Shown: in pieces, positions 36,788 through 45,335 of the stretch | Layout of the letters: every line of letters begins with the position of its first letter | How positions within the stretch are numbered: the stretch's first letter is position 1 | Assembly (NCBI RefSeq): GCF_014205875.1 | Contig: NZ_JACHEN010000013.1 | Span: 1 to 64,000, forward strand | DNA from: Anaerosolibacter carboniphilus | Lineage (GTDB): Bacteria > Bacillota > Clostridia > Peptostreptococcales > Thermotaleaceae | Direction of reading: 5' to 3' | Length of the DNA stretch: 64,000 bases | The notes under the pieces: generated by a model | Database searches by the model: none | The model's input: the letters and a program-made list of their open reading frames with translations, nothing else | What the model was told of the DNA's origin: nothing | Translations under genes and position numbers: made by a program

Positions 36788-38842
36788 CTAGTCAATTAGA
36801 CCTGCTACATCCAATATTAAGCTGATACTGCCATCTCCTAAGAGAGTACACCCTGCTAATCCCCTTATTTTCTTTAGATTTTTTATATAGTTAGGTAATC
36901 CTTTCACCACTACCTGCTGTTGCCCAATTAGTTCATCAGCGAAGATACAATACGTCTTCTCTCCATCTCCTACCATTACAATGATGCCCTCTGATATATG
37001 GGTGACATCCGTTCTTACTTTATAAATCTCATGGAGCCTTAAAATTGGATAGCATTGCCCTCTTACCATCATCATCTCGTTGCCATCTGGACTTGTAATA
37101 ATATCGCTCTCTTTTGCTCGAAAGGACTCTTTAATCAAAGTTGTAGGAATTGTATAATAAGATCTACCCACATTGATATTCATTCCATCAATGATTGCCA
37201 GAGTCAGAGGAATCTTTAGCGTGATGATGGTGCCCTCATTGGGTATGCTGTCTACGGATACAGCACCACCTACTGCTTCTATATTCTTTACAACCACATC
37301 CATCCCGACGCCTCTACCGCTAAACTCTGTAACACTATCCTTCGTAGAAAAACCCGGTAAAAAAATCAAACCATATATCTCTTTGTCCGTCATTTCCTGC
37401 TCAGGCTTATAAAGGATACCATTATCAATCGCCTTTTTGAGAATTTTCTCCTTATTTAATCCTTTTCCATCATCCCTGATCACAATCAATACTTCACTAC
37501 CTGCATTTTTTGCTTCTAAGGTAATGATTCCTTGACGTTCTTTTCCCTTTTCTCTTCTTTCTTTTGGAAATTCAATACCATGATCAATGGCATTTCGTAC
37601 CAAGTGCATCAATGGATCGGAAATATGCTCAATAATATTTTTATCAACCTCTGTCTCTTCCCCTATGATCTCCAAATCCACTTCCTTATTCAATTTCTTG
37701 CACATATCCCGAACAATTCGATGCATCTTATGAAAAGTAGTAGCCAAGGGAACCATTCGGATAGACATCACCATATCCTGTAGTTCACTAGTAATTTTTC
37801 TTAGCTGCCTGGCTGCTTTCTGAAAATTATCTAATTCCAAGCCTTTCAAATCTGGATTCTGGGTAACCATAGCTTCTGCGATCACCATTTCCCCAACCAA
37901 ATCCATCAATTTGTCCAGTTTTCCTACATTTACACTGATCATACTTTGATGGGAAGAAGCTTGGAGGTCTTTTCTGCTCTCCCCTTCACTCTGCTGGTTC
38001 TGAATGACCGACCCTTGGAGGGTATTTTCCTTTTTTTCTTTTTCTAGCAACTGAAATTCATCATCTTGATCTAGTTCAATAAGTTCCAAGTCCTTTAGAA
38101 AAACCGTCTGCATAAAGAAGTCATACATCTCATCGTAGCTTCTGTCTGTCTTTAACAGAATTCTGAATCCTTCTTCTCGAATGGTTTGAATGCTATCATC
38201 GTTGTCGCTAATATCCTCTGGCGTAAAATGAAAATTCTCGGTAATCTCCTTAAGACTATGAATTACAGTATAGGCACGTATATTTTCCATTTCACACCCA
38301 TCTTCAAAGCGAATTACTGCTTTATATGTATGTCTAGGAAATTGGGCCTGTATCTTATGCTGGCTTATGTAATATTGTTGCGCTGTAATTAACGGTTTTT
38401 CCTGTTCTTCTACTTCATCCTGAAGGTCATTTTTTTTCTTCAGCTTGCCAAGAAAATGATGAATGCTATCGATGAGTCCCCCAGCCTCTCCGTCCACGTC
38501 ATCTCCATTCTTAATTTTTTCAAGCTCTACTTTTATAAAATCCACACTGTCCAGTACCAAATCCGATATAGCAGCGTAATCCAAATTCGATGGCCTTTCC
38601 TCTCGGATTAAAAAGAAAAGATCTTCTATGGTATGGGCTAACTCAGCAATGCTATTAAAGAGCATCATGGCCGACGAGCCCTTGATGGTATGCATAATTC
38701 TAAAGATCTCATTAATCCTATCCAATGTATATGAATTTGTTTTTTCACTGCTCAATATGGATTTTTCAAGCTGTTCAATCAGCTGTGACGTTTCAAAAAC
38801 ATACATTTCAATCATTGGCTCATGAAGATACGGATTGGACAC
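36788..38842 (-). CDS. cheA: Chemotaxis histidine kinase CheA
   Basis: Central kinase (684 aa). P1 Hpt has IMHTIKGSSAMM with His51; P2-like region about 155-270; P3 dimerisation about 300-365; P4 ATPase with HLVRNAIDHGIE, IRDDGKGLN, FSTKDSVTEFSGRGVGMDVV; P5 CheW-like domain with IPTTLIKESFRA to the end. GTG start at 38842 with GAGGTG 6 nt before. Lies 22 bp after cheY. Confidence 0.95.
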   Translation of the reverse strand: MSNPYLHEPMIEMYVFETSQLIEQLEKSILSSEKTNSYTLDRINEIFRIMHTIKGSSAMMLFNSIAELAHTIEDLFFLIREERPSNLDYAAISDLVLDSVDFIKVELEKIKNGDDVDGEAGGLIDSIHHFLGKLKKKNDLQDEVEEQEKPLITAQQYYISQHKIQAQFPRHTYKAVIRFEDGCEMENIRAYTVIHSLKEITENFHFTPEDISDNDDSIQTIREEGFRILLKTDRSYDEMYDFFMQTVFLKDLELIELDQDDEFQLLEKEKKENTLQGSVIQNQQSEGESRKDLQASSHQSMISVNVGKLDKLMDLVGEMVIAEAMVTQNPDLKGLELDNFQKAARQLRKITSELQDMVMSIRMVPLATTFHKMHRIVRDMCKKLNKEVDLEIIGEETEVDKNIIEHISDPLMHLVRNAIDHGIEFPKERREKGKERQGIITLEAKNAGSEVLIVIRDDGKGLNKEKILKKAIDNGILYKPEQEMTDKEIYGLIFLPGFSTKDSVTEFSGRGVGMDVVVKNIEAVGGAVSVDSIPNEGTIITLKIPLTLAIIDGMNINVGRSYYTIPTTLIKESFRAKESDIITSPDGNEMMMVRGQCYPILRLHEIYKVRTDVTHISEGIIVMVGDGEKTYCIFADELIGQQQVVVKGLPNYIKNLKKIRGLAGCTLLGDGSISLILDVAGLID

Positions 38843-38864
38843 TCATTTCACCTCGCCTTTTGCT

Positions 38865-39227
38865 TTATAAAGCTAATACTTTATTTAAAGTTTGAACAAC
38901 TTGATCTTCTTTAAATGGTTTTACAACAAAAGATTTTGCTCCATTCATCACCGCATCCCTCACCATGGATTCTTGTCCCATAGCAGAAATCATTACAATC
39001 TTTGCCTTTGGGTCCAATTGCCGAATCGCTTTTAAGGCATCGATACCACCCATATCGGGCATGGTAATATCCATGGTTACAATGTCTGGCCTCAATTCTT
39101 TATACATGCTAATCGCCATATCACCATTTTCAGCCTCAGCCAAAATCTCAAACCCATTTTTCTCCAGCATTATTCTCAATGACATTCTCATAAACGCTGC
39201 ATCATCAACAATCATCACTTTTGCCAT
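38865..39227 (-). CDS. cheY: Chemotaxis response regulator CheY
   Basis: Single receiver domain (120 aa): DDAAF pocket at 8-12, Asp53 in VTMDITMPDMG, Thr/Ser in MISAMG, Lys in FVVKPFKEDQ. Very close to Thermotoga/Bacillus type CheY. First che gene, 28 bp after the TetR gene. Confidence 0.95.
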   Translation of the reverse strand: MAKVMIVDDAAFMRMSLRIMLEKNGFEILAEAENGDMAISMYKELRPDIVTMDITMPDMGGIDALKAIRQLDPKAKIVMISAMGQESMVRDAVMNGAKSFVVKPFKEDQVVQTLNKVLAL

Positions 39228-39255
39228 TGTACATCACTCACCTTTCATAAAATTC

Positions 39256-39849
39256 TTATTCGTGTACAGGGAAAAATGCACTTAAAATCATCTCTAATGT
39301 TGAAAGAGTTCTTTCTTTCAATGAAAAGTTGAAATGATTCAACCTCCACTTAAGACATATGGAATTACAGAGTCCTACAATAACATCTGATAAGTTTTCA
39401 ATATTTACATGGGGCAAGATTTCTCCCGCTGCTTGAGCTTCCCCTACCATCTTTACTATAAATTGATTGCGAATATCAAATATGTCTTTAATTTTCCATG
39501 CCAGTTTGGGATCGCAAGAAAACACATCATAAGCTTGCGCAATTGCAGTAATCGCTGGATAGTTTTCATAATACTCTGCATAGGCCCGCACAAAATATTT
39601 AATTGCCTCAATCGGTTTTAAGCTTTTCATAGCGATGGACTCTATAATATCCGTATCATATTGGGAATAGTGTTCTAGCACACCTAGAAGTATTTCATTT
39701 TTATTCTTAAAATGCTTAAAGATTGCTCCCTCAGAGATTTCTTGCCTCCTTGCAATTTCTCTCGTTGACAGGCCTTGAATTCCCAATTCATGGATGATCT
39801 CAACCGCAGTAAGGATAATGCTCTCTTTTCTATGCAATAAAGCTTCCAT
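39256..39849 (-). CDS. TetR-family transcriptional regulator
   Basis: TetR repressor (197 aa): N-terminal HTH with LSTREIARRQEISEGAIFKHF, followed by an alpha-helical ligand domain (39-190) with low family identity. It is the promoter-proximal gene of the chemosensory operon and has its own candidate operator (39864-39879) between the -10 and its start, so it probably autoregulates and thereby controls the whole operon. Confidence 0.88.
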   Translation of the reverse strand: MEALLHRKESIILTAVEIIHELGIQGLSTREIARRQEISEGAIFKHFKNKNEILLGVLEHYSQYDTDIIESIAMKSLKPIEAIKYFVRAYAEYYENYPAITAIAQAYDVFSCDPKLAWKIKDIFDIRNQFIVKMVGEAQAAGEILPHVNIENLSDVIVGLCNSICLKWRLNHFNFSLKERTLSTLEMILSAFFPVHE

Positions 39850-39863
39850 TTTTTACCTCCGTG

Positions 39864-39922
39864 GTAAGTAATCGCTTACTCTCAGCTAATTGAATTTTAT
39901 ACAATCCTTCTATCAATGTCAA
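39864..39922 (-). promoter_or_regulatory. TetR/che operon promoter and candidate operator
   Basis: Minus strand: -35 TTGACA (39917-39922), 17-bp spacer, -10 TAAAAT (39894-39899). The near-palindrome GTAAGTAATCGCTTAC (39864-39879) sits between the start site and the ribosome site, the expected place for a repressor operator. Confidence 0.6.
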
Positions 39923-40037
39923 TATATGTTAAGTAAAGTCGAAAAATAATTTTCAATTTTCTCTAATTCAGAAAAATAAAACCAGTACTTAGATGTACTG
40001 GTTTGGCAAAACAACAGAATCATATTTAACTTTAGTA

Positions 40038-40772
40038 TCAATAAATCATTTCACCTGAAATAAATAATTTTGTCTTTTCGTTACTTGGATTTGCAAAAAC
40101 CTCTTCATTGCTCCCATACTCAACAATACTGCCATTCATCATAAAAACCGTATAATTTGCCAGCCTTTTAGCCTGAAACATATTATGCGTTACTAAAATT
40201 ACCGTCGTGCCATAGTGCTCCTTTGCATGGACAATCAGCTTTTCAATTTGGGTCACATTGGCTGGATCAAGATTTGCCGTGGGTTCATCGAGAAACAACA
40301 CCTTAGGTTTGAACACCATAGCCCTAGCCAAAGCAATTCGCTGGGCTTCTCCACCTGAAATTGTCTCTGCCTTCTGATAGGCAATCTCCTTTAGCCCGAT
40401 CAGCTCTAAAACTTCGTTTACTCGCACCTTTACCTCATGCTCAGGCATCCCTCGAAGCTTTAACCCATAGGCAATGTTTTCGAAAACAGTTCCCTGAAAC
40501 ATTACAGCATTTTGAAACACCATAGCCATGGATCTTCGGTTATAATCCCCATGCTTGATGCCGCCTGAAATATCTTGATCCTCAAATAAGATTTTTCCAC
40601 CATCAGGGGTCGTAAGTCCGTTCAAGATGGATAACAAAGTACTTTTGCCAGCGCCACTGGGTCCTATAATTGCAGTGACAGCACCTCTCTGAATATTAAG
40701 CTCATCAATACTCAATACTGTTTTTCCTTTAAACTGCTTCATCAAGTTGTTAATTTTGAAAATACTCTCCAT
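40038..40772 (-). CDS. Tungstate/molybdate-type ABC transporter ATP-binding protein
   Basis: ABC ATPase (244 aa) with Walker A GPSGAGKSTLL, signature SGGEAQRIALARAM, Walker B VLFLDEPTANLDP and H-loop VTHNM. Best match in style to TupC; phosphate-type ATPases are alternatives. Encoded 1 bp after its permease. No substrate-binding protein (tupA) is nearby. Confidence 0.8.
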   Translation of the reverse strand: MESIFKINNLMKQFKGKTVLSIDELNIQRGAVTAIIGPSGAGKSTLLSILNGLTTPDGGKILFEDQDISGGIKHGDYNRRSMAMVFQNAVMFQGTVFENIAYGLKLRGMPEHEVKVRVNEVLELIGLKEIAYQKAETISGGEAQRIALARAMVFKPKVLFLDEPTANLDPANVTQIEKLIVHAKEHYGTTVILVTHNMFQAKRLANYTVFMMNGSIVEYGSNEEVFANPSNEKTKLFISGEMIY

Positions 40773-40773
40773 A

Positions 40774-41475
40774 TTACATCCACACCTTTCCGCGGCGGAT
40801 CATATCAATTCCCGAAGTGATCAGAAGGGATAAAAATAATAATATAATACCTAGCGCAAGGGCTTCTTGAAATTCTCCCATTCCTTTATGTAGTGCAATA
40901 GCCGTTGTCATCACCCTTGTCTGAAACCGTATGTTTCCTCCCACCATCATCACCGCTCCTACTTCTGCCAACAGCCTTCCAAAAGCAACAATAATAGATG
41001 ATCCAATAGAATAACGTGCCTCCCCAATCAGGGTCCATATCAGCTGAAAGCGGTTAGCTCCTAAGCTGATGGCAGTGCTTCTTAAAAGGGGATTTAATCC
41101 ATGGATTGCAACAATGGTAAGCCCCATAATGATCGGTACTGCTAGCATGACCTGAGCGATGACCATAGCAGTTTGGCTGAACAATAGTCTTAAATTTCCT
41201 AGAATTCCGAATTGATTTGATAGAAGTATGTATACAATGAGACCTACCACCACTGGTGGTATACCCATTAGGGTATTGATCACGTTTACCACAATATTCT
41301 TTCCTTTGAAATCCTTCAGTGCTATGACTGCACCGATGGGAATACCTATCACTGCGCTAAGAATGACAGCTATCGTCGATATCTTCAATGAAAGAAATAC
41401 GATACCATACAACTCAGGATCAAAGGATAAAAGCTTTTTTATTGCCATGACCAATGCTTCTCTAAAATATATCAT
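40774..41475 (-). CDS. Tungstate-type ABC transporter permease (TupB-like)
   Basis: Membrane permease (233 aa) with five to six helices; the cytoplasmic EAA loop is STAISLGANRFQLIWTLIGEA. The N-terminal FREALVMAIKKLLSFDPELYGIVFLSLK is typical of TupB. ATG 41475 is chosen because GAGGGGGA precedes it; the frame opens at 41493. Leader contains a hairpin with a T run (41518-41540). Confidence 0.78.
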   Translation of the reverse strand: MIYFREALVMAIKKLLSFDPELYGIVFLSLKISTIAVILSAVIGIPIGAVIALKDFKGKNIVVNVINTLMGIPPVVVGLIVYILLSNQFGILGNLRLLFSQTAMVIAQVMLAVPIIMGLTIVAIHGLNPLLRSTAISLGANRFQLIWTLIGEARYSIGSSIIVAFGRLLAEVGAVMMVGGNIRFQTRVMTTAIALHKGMGEFQEALALGIILLFLSLLITSGIDMIRRGKVWM

Positions 41476-41511
41476 AATTTTCCCCCTCAACATAATTCAT
41501 TCTAAAGTATA

Positions 41512-41540
41512 ATCAAAAAACAATCCTGGAAGGATTGTTT
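41512..41540 (-). terminator. Possible leader attenuator of tup-like operon
   Basis: On the minus strand AAACAATCCT-TCC-AGGATTGTTTT followed by TTT lies about 40 nt before the permease start. A promoter (TTTACT, 17 bp, TATAAT) sits about 60 bp upstream in the same direction, so this would terminate the operon's own leader unless prevented. Confidence 0.45.
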
Positions 41541-41723
41541 CAATCTTTGAAAATGATAGTACATGCCTAGTTAATATTATATAAAGCTTCCATGGGAAAG
41601 TAAATATTGTTTTAAAAATCTTCTATCTATTCTTGCAGTTTATCTTCCATCCCAATAGTCTCCAATTCATCAGTTTGCACATATGATAAATTATGCATCA
41701 ATTTATATGAAAGGATGAAAACT

Positions 41724-42422
41724 ATGCTATCTGTTCCTTTAAATTATGGCACACCGAATGTTCCTTCCCATATCTCTCAGATGTTCCGTCAGTTTCCTTA
41801 TCAACTTAAAGTAGTTGGTACTGCAGATGTCCAAGTAACTCCTGATATGGCATCTGTCTCCCTTGGCGTATCTACCGAAAATCAAGAGCTTAAACTGGCA
41901 CAAGAGCAAAATACCCAAATAGTAAACAGGGTAATCCAAGGACTGATAGGGGCAGGTATTCCACAGAAGGATATTCAAACCCAATCTTATACCATCGATC
42001 CCCAATATGACTATGTGGAAGGACGCCAAATATTTAGGAATTATCGTGTTGTACACATGCTCTTAGTCACCATTCGAAACATAGATCGGATCGGTACGGT
42101 CATCGATGGAGCTGTAGCCAACGGCGCCAATATCATTAACAATATTGTTTTCTCAACCGCTGATCCATCAAGATACTATAAACAGGCACTTACGCTGGCA
42201 ATCAACGATGCCATCAATAAAGCTAGCGTCATCGGACAAAGCATCAGAGCAATTGTATCTAAGATGCCTGTTCATGTTGTGGAAGAATCCAGCCAACCTA
42301 TCCCATTCGAAGATAGACAGCTGCTTAAAGCAGCGGAAGGAATCACACCTATTCAACCTGGTCAAATCAATATTTCAGCAAGAGTCGTCGCTACTTTTAC
42401 CTATAGACCGCTACCTCATTGA
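41724..42422 (+). CDS. SIMPL-domain (DUF541) protein
   Basis: Conserved protein of 232 aa. The SIMPL core runs from LKVVGTADVQVTPDMASVSLG through IQTQSYTIDPQYDY and VDGAVANGAN to the C-terminal ARVVATFTYRPL. Members are found in many bacteria, often exported; no signal peptide is evident here. ATG 41724 has AAAGGA about 8 nt upstream; the ATG at 41715 is too close to it. Confidence 0.82.
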   Translation: MLSVPLNYGTPNVPSHISQMFRQFPYQLKVVGTADVQVTPDMASVSLGVSTENQELKLAQEQNTQIVNRVIQGLIGAGIPQKDIQTQSYTIDPQYDYVEGRQIFRNYRVVHMLLVTIRNIDRIGTVIDGAVANGANIINNIVFSTADPSRYYKQALTLAINDAINKASVIGQSIRAIVSKMPVHVVEESSQPIPFEDRQLLKAAEGITPIQPGQINISARVVATFTYRPLPH

Positions 42423-42465
42423 TCTCTAATGTCTTATATATCCTTTATGGAGGAGCTGATTTCCC

Positions 42466-42669
42466 ATGCATCACCCTTATATATCTATGTCTCAAAGTGA
42501 GTTTAGCCATCTGATCGAAAGATCCAAGAATGGTGCAGTAATTTTATCAGAAACAGAACAAATATTAGCCCAGATAGAGCTCCATATAGCCTTCTACCCC
42601 TATTCGTTTGACTATTATCCGATTGCAGAGGTTTTAAGACAAAGAGTAAAAAAACATGCAGCGATATAA
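42466..42669 (+). CDS. Small hypothetical protein (67 aa)
   Basis: Short ORF behind GGAGGAG, 43 bp after the SIMPL gene, its end overlapping a terminator. Product contains SEFSHLIERSKNGAVILSET and is rich in Tyr/Pro near FYPYSFDYYP. Family not recognised. Confidence 0.5.
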   Translation: MHHPYISMSQSEFSHLIERSKNGAVILSETEQILAQIELHIAFYPYSFDYYPIAEVLRQRVKKHAAI

Positions 42670-42685
42670 AAGCCGCTGCATGTTT
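42652..42685. terminator. Bidirectional terminator
   Basis: AAACATGCAGCG (42652-42663) pairs with CGCTGCATGTTT (42674-42685), followed by TTTAT on the plus side and by A-rich sequence that is T-rich on the other strand. It separates convergent genes. Confidence 0.75.
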
Positions 42686-42701
42686 TTTATACGTTTATAT
42701 T

Positions 42702-43247
42702 CTAAACAATTTTCTCTCCTTGATAACGCTCGCCACCTGCATTTGGAATGATGCCATAGCGTTCTGTCCATAGGGTTTTATACTTTAATGCTTGGGCATG
42801 AATCGTATCCAAACTTTCTATTGTCTTTATTACTTTTCCTGGCATGCCCACAACCAGTGAATTTGGAGGAATTACTTGATTCTCTCTTACCAAAGCACCA
42901 GCCGCAACAATGCTCCCCTTTCCAATCACAGCACCATTCAGCACAATGGCTCCCATTCCGATCAAACAATGATCTTCTATAGTACAACCATGGATGATGG
43001 CATTGTGGCCTATGGTTACATAATCACCAATAATGGTAGGATGTTCGTCGGCCACATGAACAACACTATTGTCTTGAACATTGGTATAATTCCCAATCTC
43101 AATACGATTCACATCGCCCCTTACCACCGTATTAAACCAAACACTGCTGAATTCTTTCATCGTCACCGATCCAATCACCTGGGCACCATCGGCTATAAAG
43201 CTTTTCGTATCTAAATGAGGATAAACACCTTCAAATTCTTTTATCAT
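42702..43247 (-). CDS. Gamma-carbonic anhydrase/PaaY-type hexapeptide protein
   Basis: Left-handed beta-helix trimer protein (181 aa). The metal His ligands are visible in VVHVADEH and GHNAIIHG, with CTIEDHCLIGMGAIVLNGAVIG following as hexapeptide repeats. Family members are carbonic anhydrases or related metalloenzymes. ATG 43247 follows AAGGGAG; longer frame to 43292 lacks motif similarity. Confidence 0.88.
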   Translation of the reverse strand: MIKEFEGVYPHLDTKSFIADGAQVIGSVTMKEFSSVWFNTVVRGDVNRIEIGNYTNVQDNSVVHVADEHPTIIGDYVTIGHNAIIHGCTIEDHCLIGMGAIVLNGAVIGKGSIVAAGALVRENQVIPPNSLVVGMPGKVIKTIESLDTIHAQALKYKTLWTERYGIIPNAGGERYQGEKIV

Positions 43248-43429
43248 ATCGATTTTATCTCCCTTCGTTTTGTAAATCTGTTGTCTGATCATATTCTGCT
43301 ACAATCTAAGAATGCCTATTTACCCATCACGACATAGTAAGAACTTATACATGCTCTGCTACATAATATTGTTATAGATAGAAAATTCCTATATATACGG
43401 TATTAAAAAACTAAAAAAGGGGGAGTTCC

Positions 43430-44173
43430 ATGTTCCGATCTTGCCAATATCATTGTCATGGTTATCCTTTGTGCATGGCTTATCATATGGCTGAAACAAA
43501 TTCTGACCTATATCGCAGTGATATTCCTGAAAATCCTGTAACATTCAAGACAAAAACAATTAAAAGCGACACCACTGCTATCACTTTAGATTTAAAAATC
43601 CCAGTTGCGCAAGGTTTATCCAATCCTCAGATTCAAAGTAATATCAACAAACAAGTTGAAGATGATATTCTAGAATTCAAAAAAGGAATGGAAGAGGCAG
43701 CGAAAGACAATGCCGCCGAAGCCAAGAAAAAAGGGAAAGCTGTTATTCCATATATCGCCTCAAATATTTATTCAGTTACCTACAACAAGGCTTCTATCCT
43801 TAGCATAAATATCCTATATTACGAACGCATTCAAGGAAAGCATTCATATATTAAAGTACCCTATAATTACAGCCTCCTAACAGGAAAATCTCTTTCCATT
43901 GAAGATTTGTTCCGAGAAGGATCCAACTATAAAGAAGTCATCAACCAGCAGATCAAACAGCAGCTCCAGGCAAACAGAGATAAATATTTTGCTGGCACCC
44001 CAGAGCAGTTTAAGGGCATTGCTGAAGATCAACCGTTTTATCTTGAAAATGGTCATGTGGTCATCTTTTTTGGTTTCCACCAAATTGCGCCCACAGAATC
44101 TCAATTACCCGTATTTAAAATCCCCTTTTCTTCCCTTTCTTCTATACTCAAACCTATATTTTTGAGAGGGTAG
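43430..44173 (+). CDS. DUF3298/DUF4163-type protein (RsiV-like extracellular domain fold)
   Basis: Protein of 247 aa with the pattern of the DUF4163 plus DUF3298 tandem: LDLKIPVAQGL, INKQVEDDI, SVTYNKASILSINILYYE, FREGSNYKEVINQQI, FYLENGHVVIFFGFHQIAP. This fold forms the lysozyme-sensing part of RsiV. Here there is no signal peptide or anchor; the N-terminus is Cys/His-rich (CQYHCHGYPLC). It may be a spore or cytosolic protein. AAGGGGGAG precedes the start. Confidence 0.7.
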   Translation: MFRSCQYHCHGYPLCMAYHMAETNSDLYRSDIPENPVTFKTKTIKSDTTAITLDLKIPVAQGLSNPQIQSNINKQVEDDILEFKKGMEEAAKDNAAEAKKKGKAVIPYIASNIYSVTYNKASILSINILYYERIQGKHSYIKVPYNYSLLTGKSLSIEDLFREGSNYKEVINQQIKQQLQANRDKYFAGTPEQFKGIAEDQPFYLENGHVVIFFGFHQIAPTESQLPVFKIPFSSLSSILKPIFLRG

Positions 44174-44191
44174 TCTATGGTTTTAAAAGAC

Positions 44192-44224
44192 AAAAGCGTC
44201 CAGATCTATTTCCTAGACGCTTTT
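44192..44224. terminator. Terminator between convergent genes
   Basis: AAAAGCGTC (44192-44200) pairs with GACGCTTTT (44216-44224), with T-rich flanks on both strands. Confidence 0.7.
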
Positions 44225-44246
44225 CCTTTTACCATATGAAGATTTC

Positions 44247-44942
44247 CTAATCATCTCGCCTTCCCAAGAATCCAGAAATCATCAGTAGTCTTAAGAGTTG
44301 CATTACAGCCATAGCTGTAGCCGCCACATAGGTTAAGGCGGCAGCATTTAAGACCTTCTTAATAGGTTTTTCTTCCTCGACAGTAACATATGCACCATCT
44401 GCCAACATTGCTAATGCTCTGCTGCTGGCATTGTATTCAACAGGCAGTGTGATTACCTGAAATGCTACGGCAAACATGAAAACGAATATTCCTATGGAGG
44501 CCAACGATTGAGAACCCAGGATTAAACCTAGGAATAAAAGAGGTAATGCAGCTTGAGAACCAATGCTCGCCAAAGGAAAGATCATATTTCTCAAGCTCAA
44601 CATGGCATAGCCTTCGTTATGTTGCACTGCATGCCCTACTTCATGGGCAGCAATTCCTAATGCTGCAAGGGATGTTCCGTGATAAATATCCCTGGAAAGT
44701 CTAAGCACCTTTTGTCTCGGATCATAATGATCTGTCATATGACCTGAAACCATCTCAATGCGTACATCTCCTATCCGTTGATCTCGCAGGAGTCTACTGG
44801 CCAATTCAGCACCAGTTATACCATATCGTGAGCTGTATCTTGAATATTTGCTATAAGCTGCTTGCACCCTGCCTTGAGCTATCATGGCCAATATGATGGC
44901 TGGGATTAGCAATATAAATGTTGGATCAAAAAAAGGTATCAT
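44247..44942 (-). CDS. Membrane zinc metallopeptidase (YugP/Zn_peptidase_2 family)
   Basis: Integral-membrane metalloprotease (231 aa). The zinc site HEVGHAVQH is in ALGIAAHEVGHAVQHN; hydrophobic segments lie near the N-terminus (FILLIPAIILAMIA) and in 105-150 and 200-225. The family is widespread in Firmicutes and of unknown substrate. The leader carries a yybP-ykoY Mn2+ riboswitch with terminator, so expression should rise with manganese. A GGAGGAAA site precedes ATG 44942. Confidence 0.88.
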   Translation of the reverse strand: MIPFFDPTFILLIPAIILAMIAQGRVQAAYSKYSRYSSRYGITGAELASRLLRDQRIGDVRIEMVSGHMTDHYDPRQKVLRLSRDIYHGTSLAALGIAAHEVGHAVQHNEGYAMLSLRNMIFPLASIGSQAALPLLFLGLILGSQSLASIGIFVFMFAVAFQVITLPVEYNASSRALAMLADGAYVTVEEEKPIKKVLNAAALTYVAATAMAVMQLLRLLMISGFLGRRDD

Positions 44943-45025
44943 ATTTTTTTCCTCCTATCATTTTATTTAAATTTATTGTTTAGCATTTTTATTTATAGTG
45001 TATACCTATTATCACCTCCTTAGTA

Positions 45026-45081
45026 ATAAAAGACCTTTAACATAATTCTACCAAGAATGGTGGAATTATGTTAAAGGTCTT
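45026..45081 (-). terminator. Riboswitch terminator hairpin
   Basis: A nearly perfect 24-bp stem (45030-45053 with 45058-45081, 4-nt loop) followed by TTTTATT on the minus strand. Its 5' arm AAGACCTTTAAC overlaps the aptamer's closing P1 strand, so the two are mutually exclusive. Confidence 0.75.
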
Positions 45082-45172
45082 ACATCTTCTAGAAACAAAG
45101 GACAAAGCCAGACAGCCCAAGCTATCGATTGTTGACTTTATCTCCCTGAACGGGTAGTTACTCCCCTTTAAC
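45069..45172 (-). ncRNA. yybP-ykoY manganese riboswitch
   Basis: Minus-strand leader beginning GUUAAAGGGGAGUA and ending GUAAGACCUUUAAC, with internal GUCAACA and CUGGCUUUGUC. These are the conserved blocks of the yybP-ykoY class (AAAGGGGAGUA ... CUUUGCC ... AGACCUUU); P1 is GUUAAAGG/CCUUUAAC. Mn2+ binding would hold P1 and free the transcript from the terminator whose 5' arm shares that strand. Confidence 0.85.
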
Positions 45173-45335
45173 ACTCACATATGATATTTGAATAATACTA
45201 TATCACAGTTCTCAAAAAAATACAATATTTTTTCACTCTACAAAGATATCTCAGTTCCTAAAAAGCAGAATATCCCCTTGGTGAATCACACATAATAACA
45301 TCGTTAACCTCAAAAAATAGAAAGGAGCTTCTGCT

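Noticed and set aside
41512..41610. Moco/Tuco riboswitch ahead of the tup-like genes
   Set aside because: The leader is only about 60 nt and lacks the conserved blocks of that class; only a simple hairpin is seen.
41739..42056. Antisense ORFs within SIMPL, che, glnA, gat and other genes
   Set aside because: They are shadows of strongly supported genes on the opposite strand, without own ribosome sites or motifs.
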